Below are positions 1 to 8,517 of a DNA stretch of 17,194 nt, in pieces (within the stretch, counting starts at the first letter, position 1; the number at the start of each line of letters is the position of its first letter). A program made the position numbers and the translations under genes. This DNA is from Gammaproteobacteria bacterium (GTDB taxonomy: Bacteria > Pseudomonadota > Gammaproteobacteria > Steroidobacterales > Steroidobacteraceae). Location: positions 196 to 17,389 of the forward strand of contig PMNQ01000048.1 in NCBI GenBank assembly GCA_003162555.1, written 5' to 3'. The notes beneath the pieces were generated by a model that was not told the DNA's origin, did not search any database, and worked only from the letters and a program-made list of their open reading frames with translations.

Positions 1-203
1 ATGCCGGGCGCTTCGAAAAATGCCAGGTAGGAACCGTCGTCGAGCCGATAGAAGGTGTGCAGCACCGAGGTCGCGCGGCCGGTCTTGGTGGTGTTGATCT
101 CGAGGCTCCCGCACAGCGGCAGGCCGAGGAAGTCCTCGTAGAACTGACGCGTCTGCTCTGAATCGCGGCAGCGGTAGGCGTTGTGGTGCAAGCGCTTGAT
201 CAT
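1..203 (-). CDS. VOC (glyoxalase/bleomycin-resistance fold) family protein, partial
   Basis: Only the first 67 residues lie in the window; the gene continues past the left edge. It begins MIKRLHHNAYRCRDSEQTRQ and continues with FYEDFLGLPL, the usual first beta-alpha unit of vicinal oxygen chelate proteins, where the early His (H6 or H7) is the expected first metal ligand. A later stretch, FYRLDDGSYLAFFEAPG, fits the second strand pair of the module. The ATG at 203 lies 2 bp after the stop of the upstream glutathione S-transferase gene, so the two are almost certainly co-transcribed. VOC proteins include glyoxalase I, ring-cleavage dioxygenases and thiol-dependent resistance enzymes. The partner suggests a glutathione-linked detoxification role, but the substrate cannot be named from this fragment. 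Confidence 0.8.
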   Translation of the reverse strand, partial: MIKRLHHNAYRCRDSEQTRQFYEDFLGLPLCGSLEINTTKTGRATSVLHTFYRLDDGSYLAFFEAPG

Positions 204-205
204 GG

Positions 206-883
206 CTAGAGCGCGGTGAGCGCCTTGTCCTTGTTGGGTTCGACCATGTACTGGTAGAAAACCTCGTTGACCTTCGACCAGTTCTTCAGCGCCTTCATGT
301 TGTTCATCCAGCGCGCAATGTTCGGGAAGGCCTTCATATTGCAGGCGACGCATTCGCCGGACAACATCATGACGCTGCCCAGGTAGTCGGCGATCGAGAT
401 CGCATCGCCACACACGAAGGCTTGTTTGGGACCGATCATGTGCTCGTCCAGCACTTTCAGCCAGCCAAGCGCCTTCTCCCTGCCATGGGCGATGGTGCCT
501 GCCTGCACGGTCTCATCCGCACGGCGCATGGTCGGGAAGATCTGCGGATAGATCAGGCCGTAGCAGAAATCGCGATAAAACCCAGTGTTGAACCAGTCGA
601 GGCGTTCGTTGACGCGCGCGCGCAGGCGCGCATCGGACGGATATGCACTCGATCCGTGCTTGTCGGCCAGATACTTGAGGATCGCGGACGATTCGGTGAG
701 GCGAAAATCGCCGTCCTCGAGCACCGGCACCTGGTGGCTGGGATTGATGGCGCTGAATGCGGGTTGATACTGCTCGCCGGCGGCAAGATCAATGATCTGC
801 ACTTCCAGCGGAATACCGGCCTCGGCAGCGAACAGCATCACCGGGCGGCTGGTGGTGGAAACAGGATGGTGGTAGAGCTTCAT
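206..883 (-). CDS. Glutathione S-transferase family protein
   Basis: A 225-residue cytosolic GST. The N-terminal thioredoxin-fold domain (about 1-80) starts MKLYHHPVSTTSRPV, giving a Ser/Thr cluster at 9-12 where theta/beta-like GSTs keep the catalytic hydroxyl or Cys. It has the cis-proline in QVPVL (P53) and the glutathione-binding ESS (64-66). The rest is the all-helical C-terminal domain, with SIADY as the usual N-capping motif. The start at 883 is preferred because AAGGGG lies about 7 nt upstream on the minus strand and the protein begins where the family does; an in-frame ATG at 961 would add 26 unrelated residues. The enzyme presumably conjugates or isomerises electrophiles with glutathione. 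It precedes a VOC protein in the same operon and is divergent from the serine hydrolase at 961. Confidence 0.9.
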   Translation of the reverse strand: MKLYHHPVSTTSRPVMLFAAEAGIPLEVQIIDLAAGEQYQPAFSAINPSHQVPVLEDGDFRLTESSAILKYLADKHGSSAYPSDARLRARVNERLDWFNTGFYRDFCYGLIYPQIFPTMRRADETVQAGTIAHGREKALGWLKVLDEHMIGPKQAFVCGDAISIADYLGSVMMLSGECVACNMKAFPNIARWMNNMKALKNWSKVNEVFYQYMVEPNKDKALTAL

Positions 884-948
884 GTGACATCCCCTTAGCA
901 GTCCATGGCGTGATTGTGCCACCGTGCGGGACGCCGGGGGTACTGGGG

Positions 949-954
949 TATTAT
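949..954 (+). promoter_or_regulatory. Possible -10 element implying a leaderless transcript
   Basis: TATTAT lies 7 nt before the ATG at 961 of the serine hydrolase gene. If used, transcription would start at or next to the start codon, which would fit the lack of a close Shine-Dalgarno sequence. No matching -35 hexamer is visible at normal spacing, so this is weak. Confidence 0.2.
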
Positions 955-960
955 GGTGCA

Positions 961-2412
961 ATGAAGATATTCACCTGTTTCCGTGCCTGCACGGCCCTCG
1001 CTCCGGTGCTGGCGTTGGCATTCACCCTGGCGTCGGCTTTGGGCGCAGGCCCCCTCGCCCGCGCGGACGCCATCGACGACTACCTCTCGCAGGAGCGCGC
1101 CACACGGCAGATACCGGGCATGGCGCTGGCGATCGTGCGCAACGGCAAGATCGAGCGCATTTCCACATACGGCACGGCCAACCTGGAGACCGGCACGCCG
1201 GTGACGCCTGATTCCATTTTTGCCATTGCTTCGCTCGACAAGGCGGTGACCGCCACTGGCGTACTCAAGGCGGCCGAGCTCGGCAAACTAAATGTGGACG
1301 ACCCGATCGCCAAGTATGTGGATGTGCCGCTGCCGGGCGTGTCGATCGCGATGCTGCTGAGTCACACCTCGGGACTCCCCGACATGGAATCCGCGCTGCT
1401 GCCGGCGCACTACGGCGCGCATTTGTGGCAGCACTACACGACCGCGGAGCTGCTGGCGGCCGTGCACGATGCGGAACTCGGGTTTCCGCCGGGCACGCAA
1501 TATTCCTATTCCGATGCCGGTCCATTCCTCGCGCAGCTCGCCACGCAAAAAGCCGTCGGCAAGCCCTGGCTGGAATTCATGCAGGAGTCGCTGTTCCGCC
1601 CGGCTGGCATGCAGCACGTCGTGAACCTGGATCCGCTCGCGATCATTCCGCTGAGGGTTTCACCGTACACCTTCAATGATGCGCAGCAACTGATCCGCGA
1701 CGATCGCACCGAACGCGAGTACGGCGAGATCTACAACGACATCGGCATGACGATCGGCGACTTCGCGCGCTGGGTGATCATGCTCGACGGCAAGGGTCCG
1801 CTGAGCGCGGCAAGCGTGCAACGCATCTGCACGCAGGCCACGCTCACCGACGGCACGATGGCGCGCGAGGTGTACGCGTTCAGCGGCTACGGCCTCGGCA
1901 TGGGACTCGACGACGTGCTCGGCGAGCGTGTGATCCTGCACACCGGCCACAGCGGCGTGGCCTGGGTGAAATTCCCGGCGCTCGATCTGGGCGTGATCGT
2001 TTTCACCAACCTCGAGCATCCGAAAGGATCGGACCCGACCGGCATGGCGATCGCCGTCGCCGGCATGCTGGAACCGCGGCTGTCGTTGCGTGCGCTGGTG
2101 GCGCCGAAGGGCGGCGAACCGCCGGCGGCCAAAGGCCTGCGCCACGATTACGAATTGTTCCTCGCCGGCACACCCGAGCTGTCGCGCTACACCGGCCACA
2201 TGCAGCCCACCATGTGGGCGGCGCGCGATACCTTCGGCGGACGACTACCGCGTCTGGGGCCGCTGGTTTCCTGGCAGTTCCTGCGCGCTGCGCCGGTCGA
2301 AGGCGAACCGACGCTGCTGTTCCGCGCCACGCATACGCATGGCGAAATCTATGTGCGCTACTCATTCGACCCGGCTGGGAAGATCAGCCGCGTCGTGTGG
2401 TGGCACCTCTAG
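961..2412 (+). CDS. Secreted serine hydrolase, class C beta-lactamase/PBP4-like fold
   Basis: 483 residues. Residues 1-36 form a signal peptide (basic start, long Ala/Leu core, cleavage probably after the Ala-rich stretch ending ARADA), so the protein acts outside the cytoplasm. The beta-lactamase domain shows the nucleophile motif S91-L-D-K94, a second motif Y183-S-D185 where Y-x-N is usual, and H327-T-G329 in place of KTG, as in many esterase or peptidase members. After about residue 370 comes a C-terminal extension of roughly 110 residues that I do not recognise. Members include AmpC, D-aminopeptidases and EstB-type esterases; with HTG and YSD, an esterase or peptidase is likelier than a beta-lactamase. 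The start at 961 is chosen because the signal peptide begins there; an in-frame ATG at 910 would put an unrelated extension before it. There is no good ribosome site. The gene converges with its right neighbour, 5 bp away. Confidence 0.85.
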   Translation: MKIFTCFRACTALAPVLALAFTLASALGAGPLARADAIDDYLSQERATRQIPGMALAIVRNGKIERISTYGTANLETGTPVTPDSIFAIASLDKAVTATGVLKAAELGKLNVDDPIAKYVDVPLPGVSIAMLLSHTSGLPDMESALLPAHYGAHLWQHYTTAELLAAVHDAELGFPPGTQYSYSDAGPFLAQLATQKAVGKPWLEFMQESLFRPAGMQHVVNLDPLAIIPLRVSPYTFNDAQQLIRDDRTEREYGEIYNDIGMTIGDFARWVIMLDGKGPLSAASVQRICTQATLTDGTMAREVYAFSGYGLGMGLDDVLGERVILHTGHSGVAWVKFPALDLGVIVFTNLEHPKGSDPTGMAIAVAGMLEPRLSLRALVAPKGGEPPAAKGLRHDYELFLAGTPELSRYTGHMQPTMWAARDTFGGRLPRLGPLVSWQFLRAAPVEGEPTLLFRATHTHGEIYVRYSFDPAGKISRVVWWHL

Positions 2413-2417
2413 AAACG

Positions 2418-3510
2418 TTACCAGCGTGAACCGTCGGCCGGCGGATACTTGCCCTGCAGGATTCCGTACAGCTCGCGCGTGTAGCGTTCGGCCGATTCCC
2501 TGGACATGTGCGACCACTCCGGTAACTCGTAGCCGCTGCGCAGCTGCGGGTAATCGTCGTAGTAAATACCCGGCACCTGCACGTGCGCCATCAGCTCATC
2601 CCACCCTTCCTTGCGAGGGAATACGCGCGTCTCGAAGGCCAGGTAGTCGCCGTTGCTCGGTTCGCGCACGTACACCACGGTGATGCCGCGCGCCTTGAGC
2701 CGCGCGACCGCGGCAGTGTTGCGCGCGATCTGCAGATACAGCGTTTTCTTGCTGTCGAGCAGTTCCGCCGCGGTCGGCGGCGGCCCGCCGAAATCTTCCG
2801 ACCAGATGCTCCGCGCCAACGCGCGGTACTGCGGGTCGTTCACCAGCTTTGGCCACATGTAGTTGTTGCGGTTCGCATCGACTTGCGTGAGCTTGCGCAC
2901 CTCTGTGCCGCCTTCCATGCCCTTTCGCAGCGGCCAGTCCTGCCGCTTGATCACCGTGAACAACGCAAAATCCGGATCGTAGAACGCAAGGTACGGCTCA
3001 ACGAAATGCATCGACAGCCATTTGCCAACCTTGTCGGAAGGCGACTGCTTGCCGTAGGCCTTGAAGAAGTCGCCCATGTATTCGTAGCCGCTGAAGAACA
3101 CGTCTGGCGCCACGCCCACCAGCAAGCGACCCTTGAAGTTGGGATCATCCGCGAGACTTTCGAGCTCGGTCGTCGGTGAAGTGCCGTTGAGCGCGAGCTG
3201 GATCGGGCGGCGCCCAGACAATTTCTCCCACACCGGCAGCTGCACGTCGAAGAAGGTGCGCGAGGCGCCGATCAGCACCGTCGCATCGCCTTCACCGTGA
3301 TCGATGCGGCCACGCTCGCGTGCCCACAGCGCGGCATCGTCGCGGATGCTGGGGATCGCGCCGAAATTCCGCCAGTGCCATTCCCAGCCGCCGATCAGCG
3401 CCGTTGCGAGCAACAATGCGCCGAGCAGGATCGGCAGCCAGCGGTGCTCCGGAATGTCGCGCACCGGCACCGGCTGCGCGACGCCGGGGCGATCGGCGGC
3501 CGTCTGGCGG

Positions 3511-3536
<26 letters not shown>
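2418..3536 (-). CDS. Membrane-anchored SGNH-like protein, partner of MBOAT acyltransferase
   Basis: 372 residues. A Ser-rich cytoplasmic tail (1-32) is followed by one membrane helix (about 33-51), with the rest predicted to be periplasmic. The visible parts of an SGNH/AlgJ-AlgX-like fold are G90-A-S92 (block I, candidate nucleophile), an Asn in LALNGTSP (N117), and a C-terminal E340-W-S-H343 where hydrolases of this type normally have D-x-x-H. It lies immediately downstream of, and overlaps by 26 bp, the AlgI-like MBOAT gene, so the pair probably moves acetyl groups across the membrane and onto a surface glycan. The ATG at 3536 is chosen over GTG at 3545 because AGGG sits 8 nt before the ATG but runs directly into the GTG. 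The acceptor glycan is unknown. The SGNH assignment rests on short motifs and context. Confidence 0.7.
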
Positions 3537-4926
<1,390 letters not shown>

Positions 4927-4965
4927 GCTATGGACTCCCGCGCGGCGATTGTTGATTTTTCAGTT

Positions 4966-4980
4966 TGGGCCGCGGGCCCA
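4966..4980. other. Perfect GC-rich hairpin between arginase and MBOAT genes
   Basis: TGGGCC-GCG-GGCCCA is a 6-bp perfect stem with a 3-nt loop, 34 bp past the arginase stop and 40 bp before the MBOAT start. In the direction of transcription (minus) it is followed by an A-rich rather than a T-rich stretch, so it does not look like a classic intrinsic terminator. It could pause or protect the mRNA 3' end. Confidence 0.35.
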
Positions 4981-5014
4981 TGATTGCAGGCTTCGGCGCG
5001 GGAGGCAATCGCCT

Positions 5015-5932
5015 TCAGGCGCGGCGCATCAGCGTGCTCTTGCCGAACAGCGAAGCCACCAGGTCCACGGCCACCTCGGCCGTGCGATTGCGCACGTCGA
5101 GAGCGGGATTGAGTTCCATGATGTCGAGTGAAGCCAGACGGCCGGTGTCGGCGATCATCTCCATGCACAGCTGGGACTCGCGGTACGAGGGCCCACCGGC
5201 CACCGTCGTGCCGACGCCCGGGGCGATTTCCGGATCGAGGAAATCCACATCGAAACTGACGTGCAGGTGCGTATCGTCGTCGATACCGGTGAGCGCCTGC
5301 TCAAGCGTATGGCGCATGCCCATCTCGTCGATGTAACGCATGTCGAACACTTCCAGCCCGACTTCGTGCACCAGGCGCTTTTCACCCTGATCGACGCTGC
5401 GGATCCCGATCTGCCGGATCGTGTCCGGGCTGATCGCCGGCACGCGGCCGCCGATCTCGAGCAAGGCGCGCGGCCCGTGGCCGCACAGGCAGGCGACCGG
5501 CATGCCGTGGATATTGCCACTCGGCGTGAGCACACTGGTGTTGAAGTCGGCGTGCGCATCCAGCCACAGCACGCGCAGGCGCCGCCCGCGCTCGCGGCAG
5601 TGACGCGCGACCGCGCTGATCGAACCGATGGCGAGCGAGTGATCGCCGCCGAGCAGGATGGGCAGCCGCGCCGCCTGCAACTCGCCGTACACGGCTGCGT
5701 GCACCAGCTTGTTCCATGCCACCACTTCGTCCAGGTGACGGTAGCCGTCGTGCGAAGGCAGCCAGGGATTGTTGGGTCCGGCAAGATTCCCGCGGTCTTG
5801 TACGCTGAGGCCCTGCGATTCAAGCATCGAGCCGATGCCGGCGACGCGCAGCGCCTCCGGTCCCATCGACGCGCCACGCATGCCTGCGCCGATATCCGTC
5901 GGCGCACCGATCAGCCCGATAGTGGCCATCAT
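5015..5932 (-). CDS. rocF: Arginase
   Basis: 305 residues, normal arginase length. It hydrolyses L-arginine to L-ornithine and urea in the cytoplasm with a binuclear manganese centre. The metal ligands are visible: H98 in GGDHS, D125, H127 and D129 in DAHAD, and D228 and D230 in SFDVDFLDP. The substrate-binding SGNIHGMP (138-145) and the acidic E274 in MELNP near the end are also present, so the enzyme looks intact. The start is the ATG pair at 5932/5929, giving the standard opening ATIGLIGAPTDIGAG; upstream sequence to 5980 overlaps the preceding gene. It follows ornithine cyclodeaminase with an 11-bp gap, so both are in one operon and the ornithine made here feeds directly into the neighbour's reaction. 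Agmatinase is less likely because the chain has the arginase-type SGNIHG loop. Confidence 0.95.
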   Translation of the reverse strand: MMATIGLIGAPTDIGAGMRGASMGPEALRVAGIGSMLESQGLSVQDRGNLAGPNNPWLPSHDGYRHLDEVVAWNKLVHAAVYGELQAARLPILLGGDHSLAIGSISAVARHCRERGRRLRVLWLDAHADFNTSVLTPSGNIHGMPVACLCGHGPRALLEIGGRVPAISPDTIRQIGIRSVDQGEKRLVHEVGLEVFDMRYIDEMGMRHTLEQALTGIDDDTHLHVSFDVDFLDPEIAPGVGTTVAGGPSYRESQLCMEMIADTGRLASLDIMELNPALDVRNRTAEVAVDLVASLFGKSTLMRRA

Positions 5933-5943
5933 GATTGGTGATC

Positions 5944-7011
5944 TCAGCCGGTCAGGCGCAGGCGCGCCCGCTTGCCGCAACCGATCGTGCCGCCGTACAG
6001 ATCCTTCGGATCATCCAGCGTCGGCACGAGGTCGATCTGCCGATGGCTCCCACGCTCCTCGTGCAGCAGCTTGTGCAGGAAGCGCAGCGCCGAATAATCC
6101 TGCAGCGCGAAACCCACCGAATCGAAGATGGTGATGTCCGCATCGCCGCTGCGCCCCGCGGCCGCACCACTCAGCAGGGACGCAAACTCGCTCACCGGAA
6201 AATCCGCTTCCATCTGCTGGATCTCGCCCTCGATGCGCGATTGCGGTTCGTACTCTACATACACGCGCACGTCCGGCATGCGCAGGATGTCGCCGTGCAG
6301 CTCGGTCTTGCCCGGGCAATCACCGCCGACCGCGTTGATGTGCATGCCGGCGCGCACCATCGGCGGCGTCATGATGACCGCGTTCTTCTTGTCGGCCGTG
6401 ACGGTGGTGACGATATCGGCGCCCTTGCAGGCTTCGGCAGTGGAGCGGCAGCGCACCAGCTTCACTTCAGCGAGCTCAGGCATCTCGCGCAGATTCCGTT
6501 CGAGCTTGGCGCTGGCCGCGCCGTCGACGTCGTACAGGCGCAGCTCGCGGATGCCGAGCATGCGGCAGAAGGCGATCGCCTGAAACTCGCTCTGCGCGCC
6601 GTTGCCGATCAGCGCCATGACGGTGCTGTCCTTGCGCGCCAGCCATTTCGCCGCGAGCGCCGACATCGCCGCGGTACGCAGCGCTGTGGTCACGGTCAGC
6701 TCCGACAGCAGCAGCGGGTAGCCGGTGTCGACGTCCGCCAGCACGCCGAATGCGGTGACGGTCAGCAGTCCGGCGGCGGTGTTCTTCGGATGGCCATTCA
6801 CATACTTGAAGCTGTACAGCCTCCCGTCACTGGTCGGCATCAATTCGATCACGCCAACTGCGGAGTGGCTGGCCAGGCGCGCCGATTTCTCGAACTCGCT
6901 CCAGCGGCGATAGTCGGCTTCGATCTCTTGTCCTAAGCGTTCCATGAACACGCCGGCGCCCAACTTTTGCACCAGTCGCTGTATGTCGCTGACGCCGATG
7001 TAATCGACCAT
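5944..7011 (-). CDS. ocd: Ornithine cyclodeaminase
   Basis: 355 residues of the ornithine cyclodeaminase/mu-crystallin family, converting L-ornithine to L-proline plus ammonia with bound NAD. Catalytic positions known from the Pseudomonas putida enzyme are matched: E56 in VIELMP, K69 in YSFKYVNGHP, and the Asp of GGDCPGKTEL (D231 here). The Rossmann segment carries GNGAQSE (136-142). Arginase follows 11 bp downstream in the same operon, so the pair converts arginine to proline, urea and ammonia. The ATG at 7011 is preferred over 7044 because GGGAG lies 7-8 nt upstream and the protein starts MVDYIGVSDI as the family does. The divergent Lrp/AsnC gene at 7170 is the probable regulator. The C-terminal region (DFPVSEFASLL, SVGFALQDYSALRF) fits ornithine rather than alanine dehydrogenases; lysine cyclodeaminase is a less likely alternative. 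Confidence 0.93.
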   Translation of the reverse strand: MVDYIGVSDIQRLVQKLGAGVFMERLGQEIEADYRRWSEFEKSARLASHSAVGVIELMPTSDGRLYSFKYVNGHPKNTAAGLLTVTAFGVLADVDTGYPLLLSELTVTTALRTAAMSALAAKWLARKDSTVMALIGNGAQSEFQAIAFCRMLGIRELRLYDVDGAASAKLERNLREMPELAEVKLVRCRSTAEACKGADIVTTVTADKKNAVIMTPPMVRAGMHINAVGGDCPGKTELHGDILRMPDVRVYVEYEPQSRIEGEIQQMEADFPVSEFASLLSGAAAGRSGDADITIFDSVGFALQDYSALRFLHKLLHEERGSHRQIDLVPTLDDPKDLYGGTIGCGKRARLRLTG

Positions 7012-7128
7012 GATGCCGCTCCCAGGATGGCCCGGCCGCGTCAATCCGGCCGGGGTCTGGGACGATCATCCTCCGGCCCTGAGCTAACAAGAAGCGAGCT
7101 AGTTGTGCAATATGCGCTGTCTTTTGGT

Positions 7129-7134
7129 TATAAT
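7129..7134 (+). promoter_or_regulatory. Probable -10 box of the Lrp/AsnC regulator gene
   Basis: A perfect TATAAT sits 35 bp before the regulator's ATG in an AT-rich island within GC-rich DNA. The best upstream hexamer, TTGTGC at 7103-7108, is 20 bp away, longer than the usual 17, so any -35 contact would be weak and the promoter may depend on the dyad that overlaps it. Confidence 0.55.
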
Positions 7135-7153
7135 GACATCAATTATTGTCATT
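7132..7153. promoter_or_regulatory. Candidate Lrp/AsnC operator (perfect inverted repeat)
   Basis: AATGACA (7132-7138) and TGTCATT (7147-7153) are perfect 7-bp inverted arms around an 8-bp AT-rich spacer. Allowing one mismatch, the arms extend to nine bases. The dyad overlaps the TATAAT box of the regulator gene and lies between it and the divergent ocd-arginase operon. AT-centred dyads of this size are typical Lrp-family sites. Autoregulation and control of ocd are inferred from position. Confidence 0.6.
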
Positions 7154-7169
7154 TTGATCACTTTCAGAC

Positions 7170-7592
7170 ATGGACGAACTCGACCACAAGCTGATCTCCA
7201 GCCTGCGCGGCAATGCACGCATGACGGTGGCAGCGCTCGCCAAGCAACTGCAGGTGGCGCGCGGCACGATCCAGAACCGCATCGCCCGCCTGGAGCGCGA
7301 CGGCACGATCGCGGGCTACACGGTGCGGCTCGGCACGCAGATCGACGAGCGCGGTATCACCGCGCTGATGACGATTGCGGTGGAAGGCAACAGTGCGGAC
7401 GCGGTGCTGCGAAGTCTGCGCGGCGATCCGGCGGTGCGCACCTTGCACACCACGAACGGGCGCTGGGACATCATCGCCGAACTGCGCGCCGACACGCTTG
7501 AGGCCTTCGATCGCGTGCTCGGACGAATCCGCAAGGTCGAGGGCATCGCCAGCACCGAGACCAGCCTGCTGCTGGCGACCCACAAGCTCTAG
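7170..7592 (+). CDS. Lrp/AsnC family transcriptional regulator
   Basis: 140 residues. The N-terminal winged helix-turn-helix (about 4-60) opens MDELDHKLISSLRGNARM and includes AALAKQLQVARGTIQNRIARL, the helix-turn-helix with its recognition helix. The C-terminal RAM/AsnC ligand-binding domain (about 65-140) has GRWDIIAELRA and ends ETSLLLATHKL. These proteins assemble as dimers to octamers and sense amino acids. The gene is divergent from ocd-arginase with a 158-bp spacer containing an AT-rich perfect dyad, so the likely job is controlling arginine/ornithine catabolism and its own expression; the effector may be arginine or ornithine. No clear Shine-Dalgarno sequence precedes the ATG at 7170, but the protein start matches the family. 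It converges with the DUF3667 gene, 12 bp away. Confidence 0.92.
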   Translation: MDELDHKLISSLRGNARMTVAALAKQLQVARGTIQNRIARLERDGTIAGYTVRLGTQIDERGITALMTIAVEGNSADAVLRSLRGDPAVRTLHTTNGRWDIIAELRADTLEAFDRVLGRIRKVEGIASTETSLLLATHKL

Positions 7593-7604
7593 AGGGTCAT
7601 AGCG

Positions 7605-8468
7605 CTAGAGCGTCGCGGCGCTATAAACCGCGGTCGCGAACAGCATCAACACGCCGCACACCAGGTAAGCGCAGCCGAGCACGCCGAATTTCAGCAACGT
7701 CAGCAGGCGCGACTGCCCGTAGACGAGCTTCATCGATCGGTACAGGTAACGGACCAGGTACCAGGTTGCAACCAGGAACAGAATGTCGACCACGCCGTTG
7801 GAGCTGATCCAGTGGGTCGCGAGCATGCCGATCGACAGCAGCAGGAAAGCAAAGGCGTGGTTGTGGATCAGCAGCAGCAGGTGCTCGAGATAGTAGTGCC
7901 GCGGCCGCCAGTACAGCAGTTTCATGAGCGCGGCCATCAACGGCAGGAACACGAATAGCGCACGCCCGATGTTGTGCACCACTCGTTCGCTGAACTCGCG
8001 GCCGCTGTCCGCACGAATGTTGCGGCAGGCCTTCCTGAGCTGCGGCAGCAACTGGTAATTGCCCAGGTGCAGATTCGTGGTCACGTCCGCGCAATCCTGC
8101 GGCCCGATTGGTCTGGCGGTTGCCGGATCGCTGGTCGCCCGGCCGCCGCCGAGCACGGTGCTCAGCAGGAAGAACAGCACGCTCATGATCAGGTACAGCC
8201 GGAATGGCTGCAAATAGCGGGCGCGGCGCCCGGAGAAATACTCGCGGGTCAGAAAGCCCGGCCGTGCCAGCAGCGGCCAGAGCGTAGTCCACACGCGCGA
8301 ATCGGCGTGCGTGAGCAATTCGGTGGCTTCGCCGAGAAAATGCCTAAGCGAGTGGGGCTCGCTGTCGACGCGCTGGCCGCAGGCGCTGCAATAGGGGCCA
8401 GAAAGCAGCGCCTGGCAGTTGGCGCAGTAGCGGTGCGGGAGCGGATGATTCTGGGCGGGAACATCCAT
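7605..8468 (-). CDS. DUF3667 family zinc-ribbon membrane protein
   Basis: 287 residues, function unknown. An N-terminal zinc ribbon has C15-x2-C18 and C27-x2-C30 (CANC...CSAC). The block TREYFSGRRARYLQPFRLYL (74-93) leads into the first membrane segment and is the hallmark of DUF3667. Further hydrophobic segments lie at about 168-186, 196-220, 224-242 and 258-283, giving about five membrane spans, with a roughly 60-residue non-membrane loop (about 108-167) after the first. The ATG at 8468 is chosen because it puts the zinc ribbon near the N-terminus as in the family; upstream in-frame ATGs would overlap the divergent permease gene. No strong Shine-Dalgarno sequence is visible. The 49-bp gap to the GabP-like permease must hold both promoters. 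No role can be assigned from context. Confidence 0.8.
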   Translation of the reverse strand: MDVPAQNHPLPHRYCANCQALLSGPYCSACGQRVDSEPHSLRHFLGEATELLTHADSRVWTTLWPLLARPGFLTREYFSGRRARYLQPFRLYLIMSVLFFLLSTVLGGGRATSDPATARPIGPQDCADVTTNLHLGNYQLLPQLRKACRNIRADSGREFSERVVHNIGRALFVFLPLMAALMKLLYWRPRHYYLEHLLLLIHNHAFAFLLLSIGMLATHWISSNGVVDILFLVATWYLVRYLYRSMKLVYGQSRLLTLLKFGVLGCAYLVCGVLMLFATAVYSAATL

Positions 8469-8517
8469 ATGATGGCCGGCATCATAAGCCGGCAGGCACC
8501 GGCGGGGAATCGAAAGC

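Noticed and set aside
4966..4980. GC-rich hairpin as a classic rho-independent terminator of the ocd-arginase operon
   Set aside because: In the direction of transcription it is followed by A-rich rather than T-rich sequence; kept only as an unexplained hairpin.
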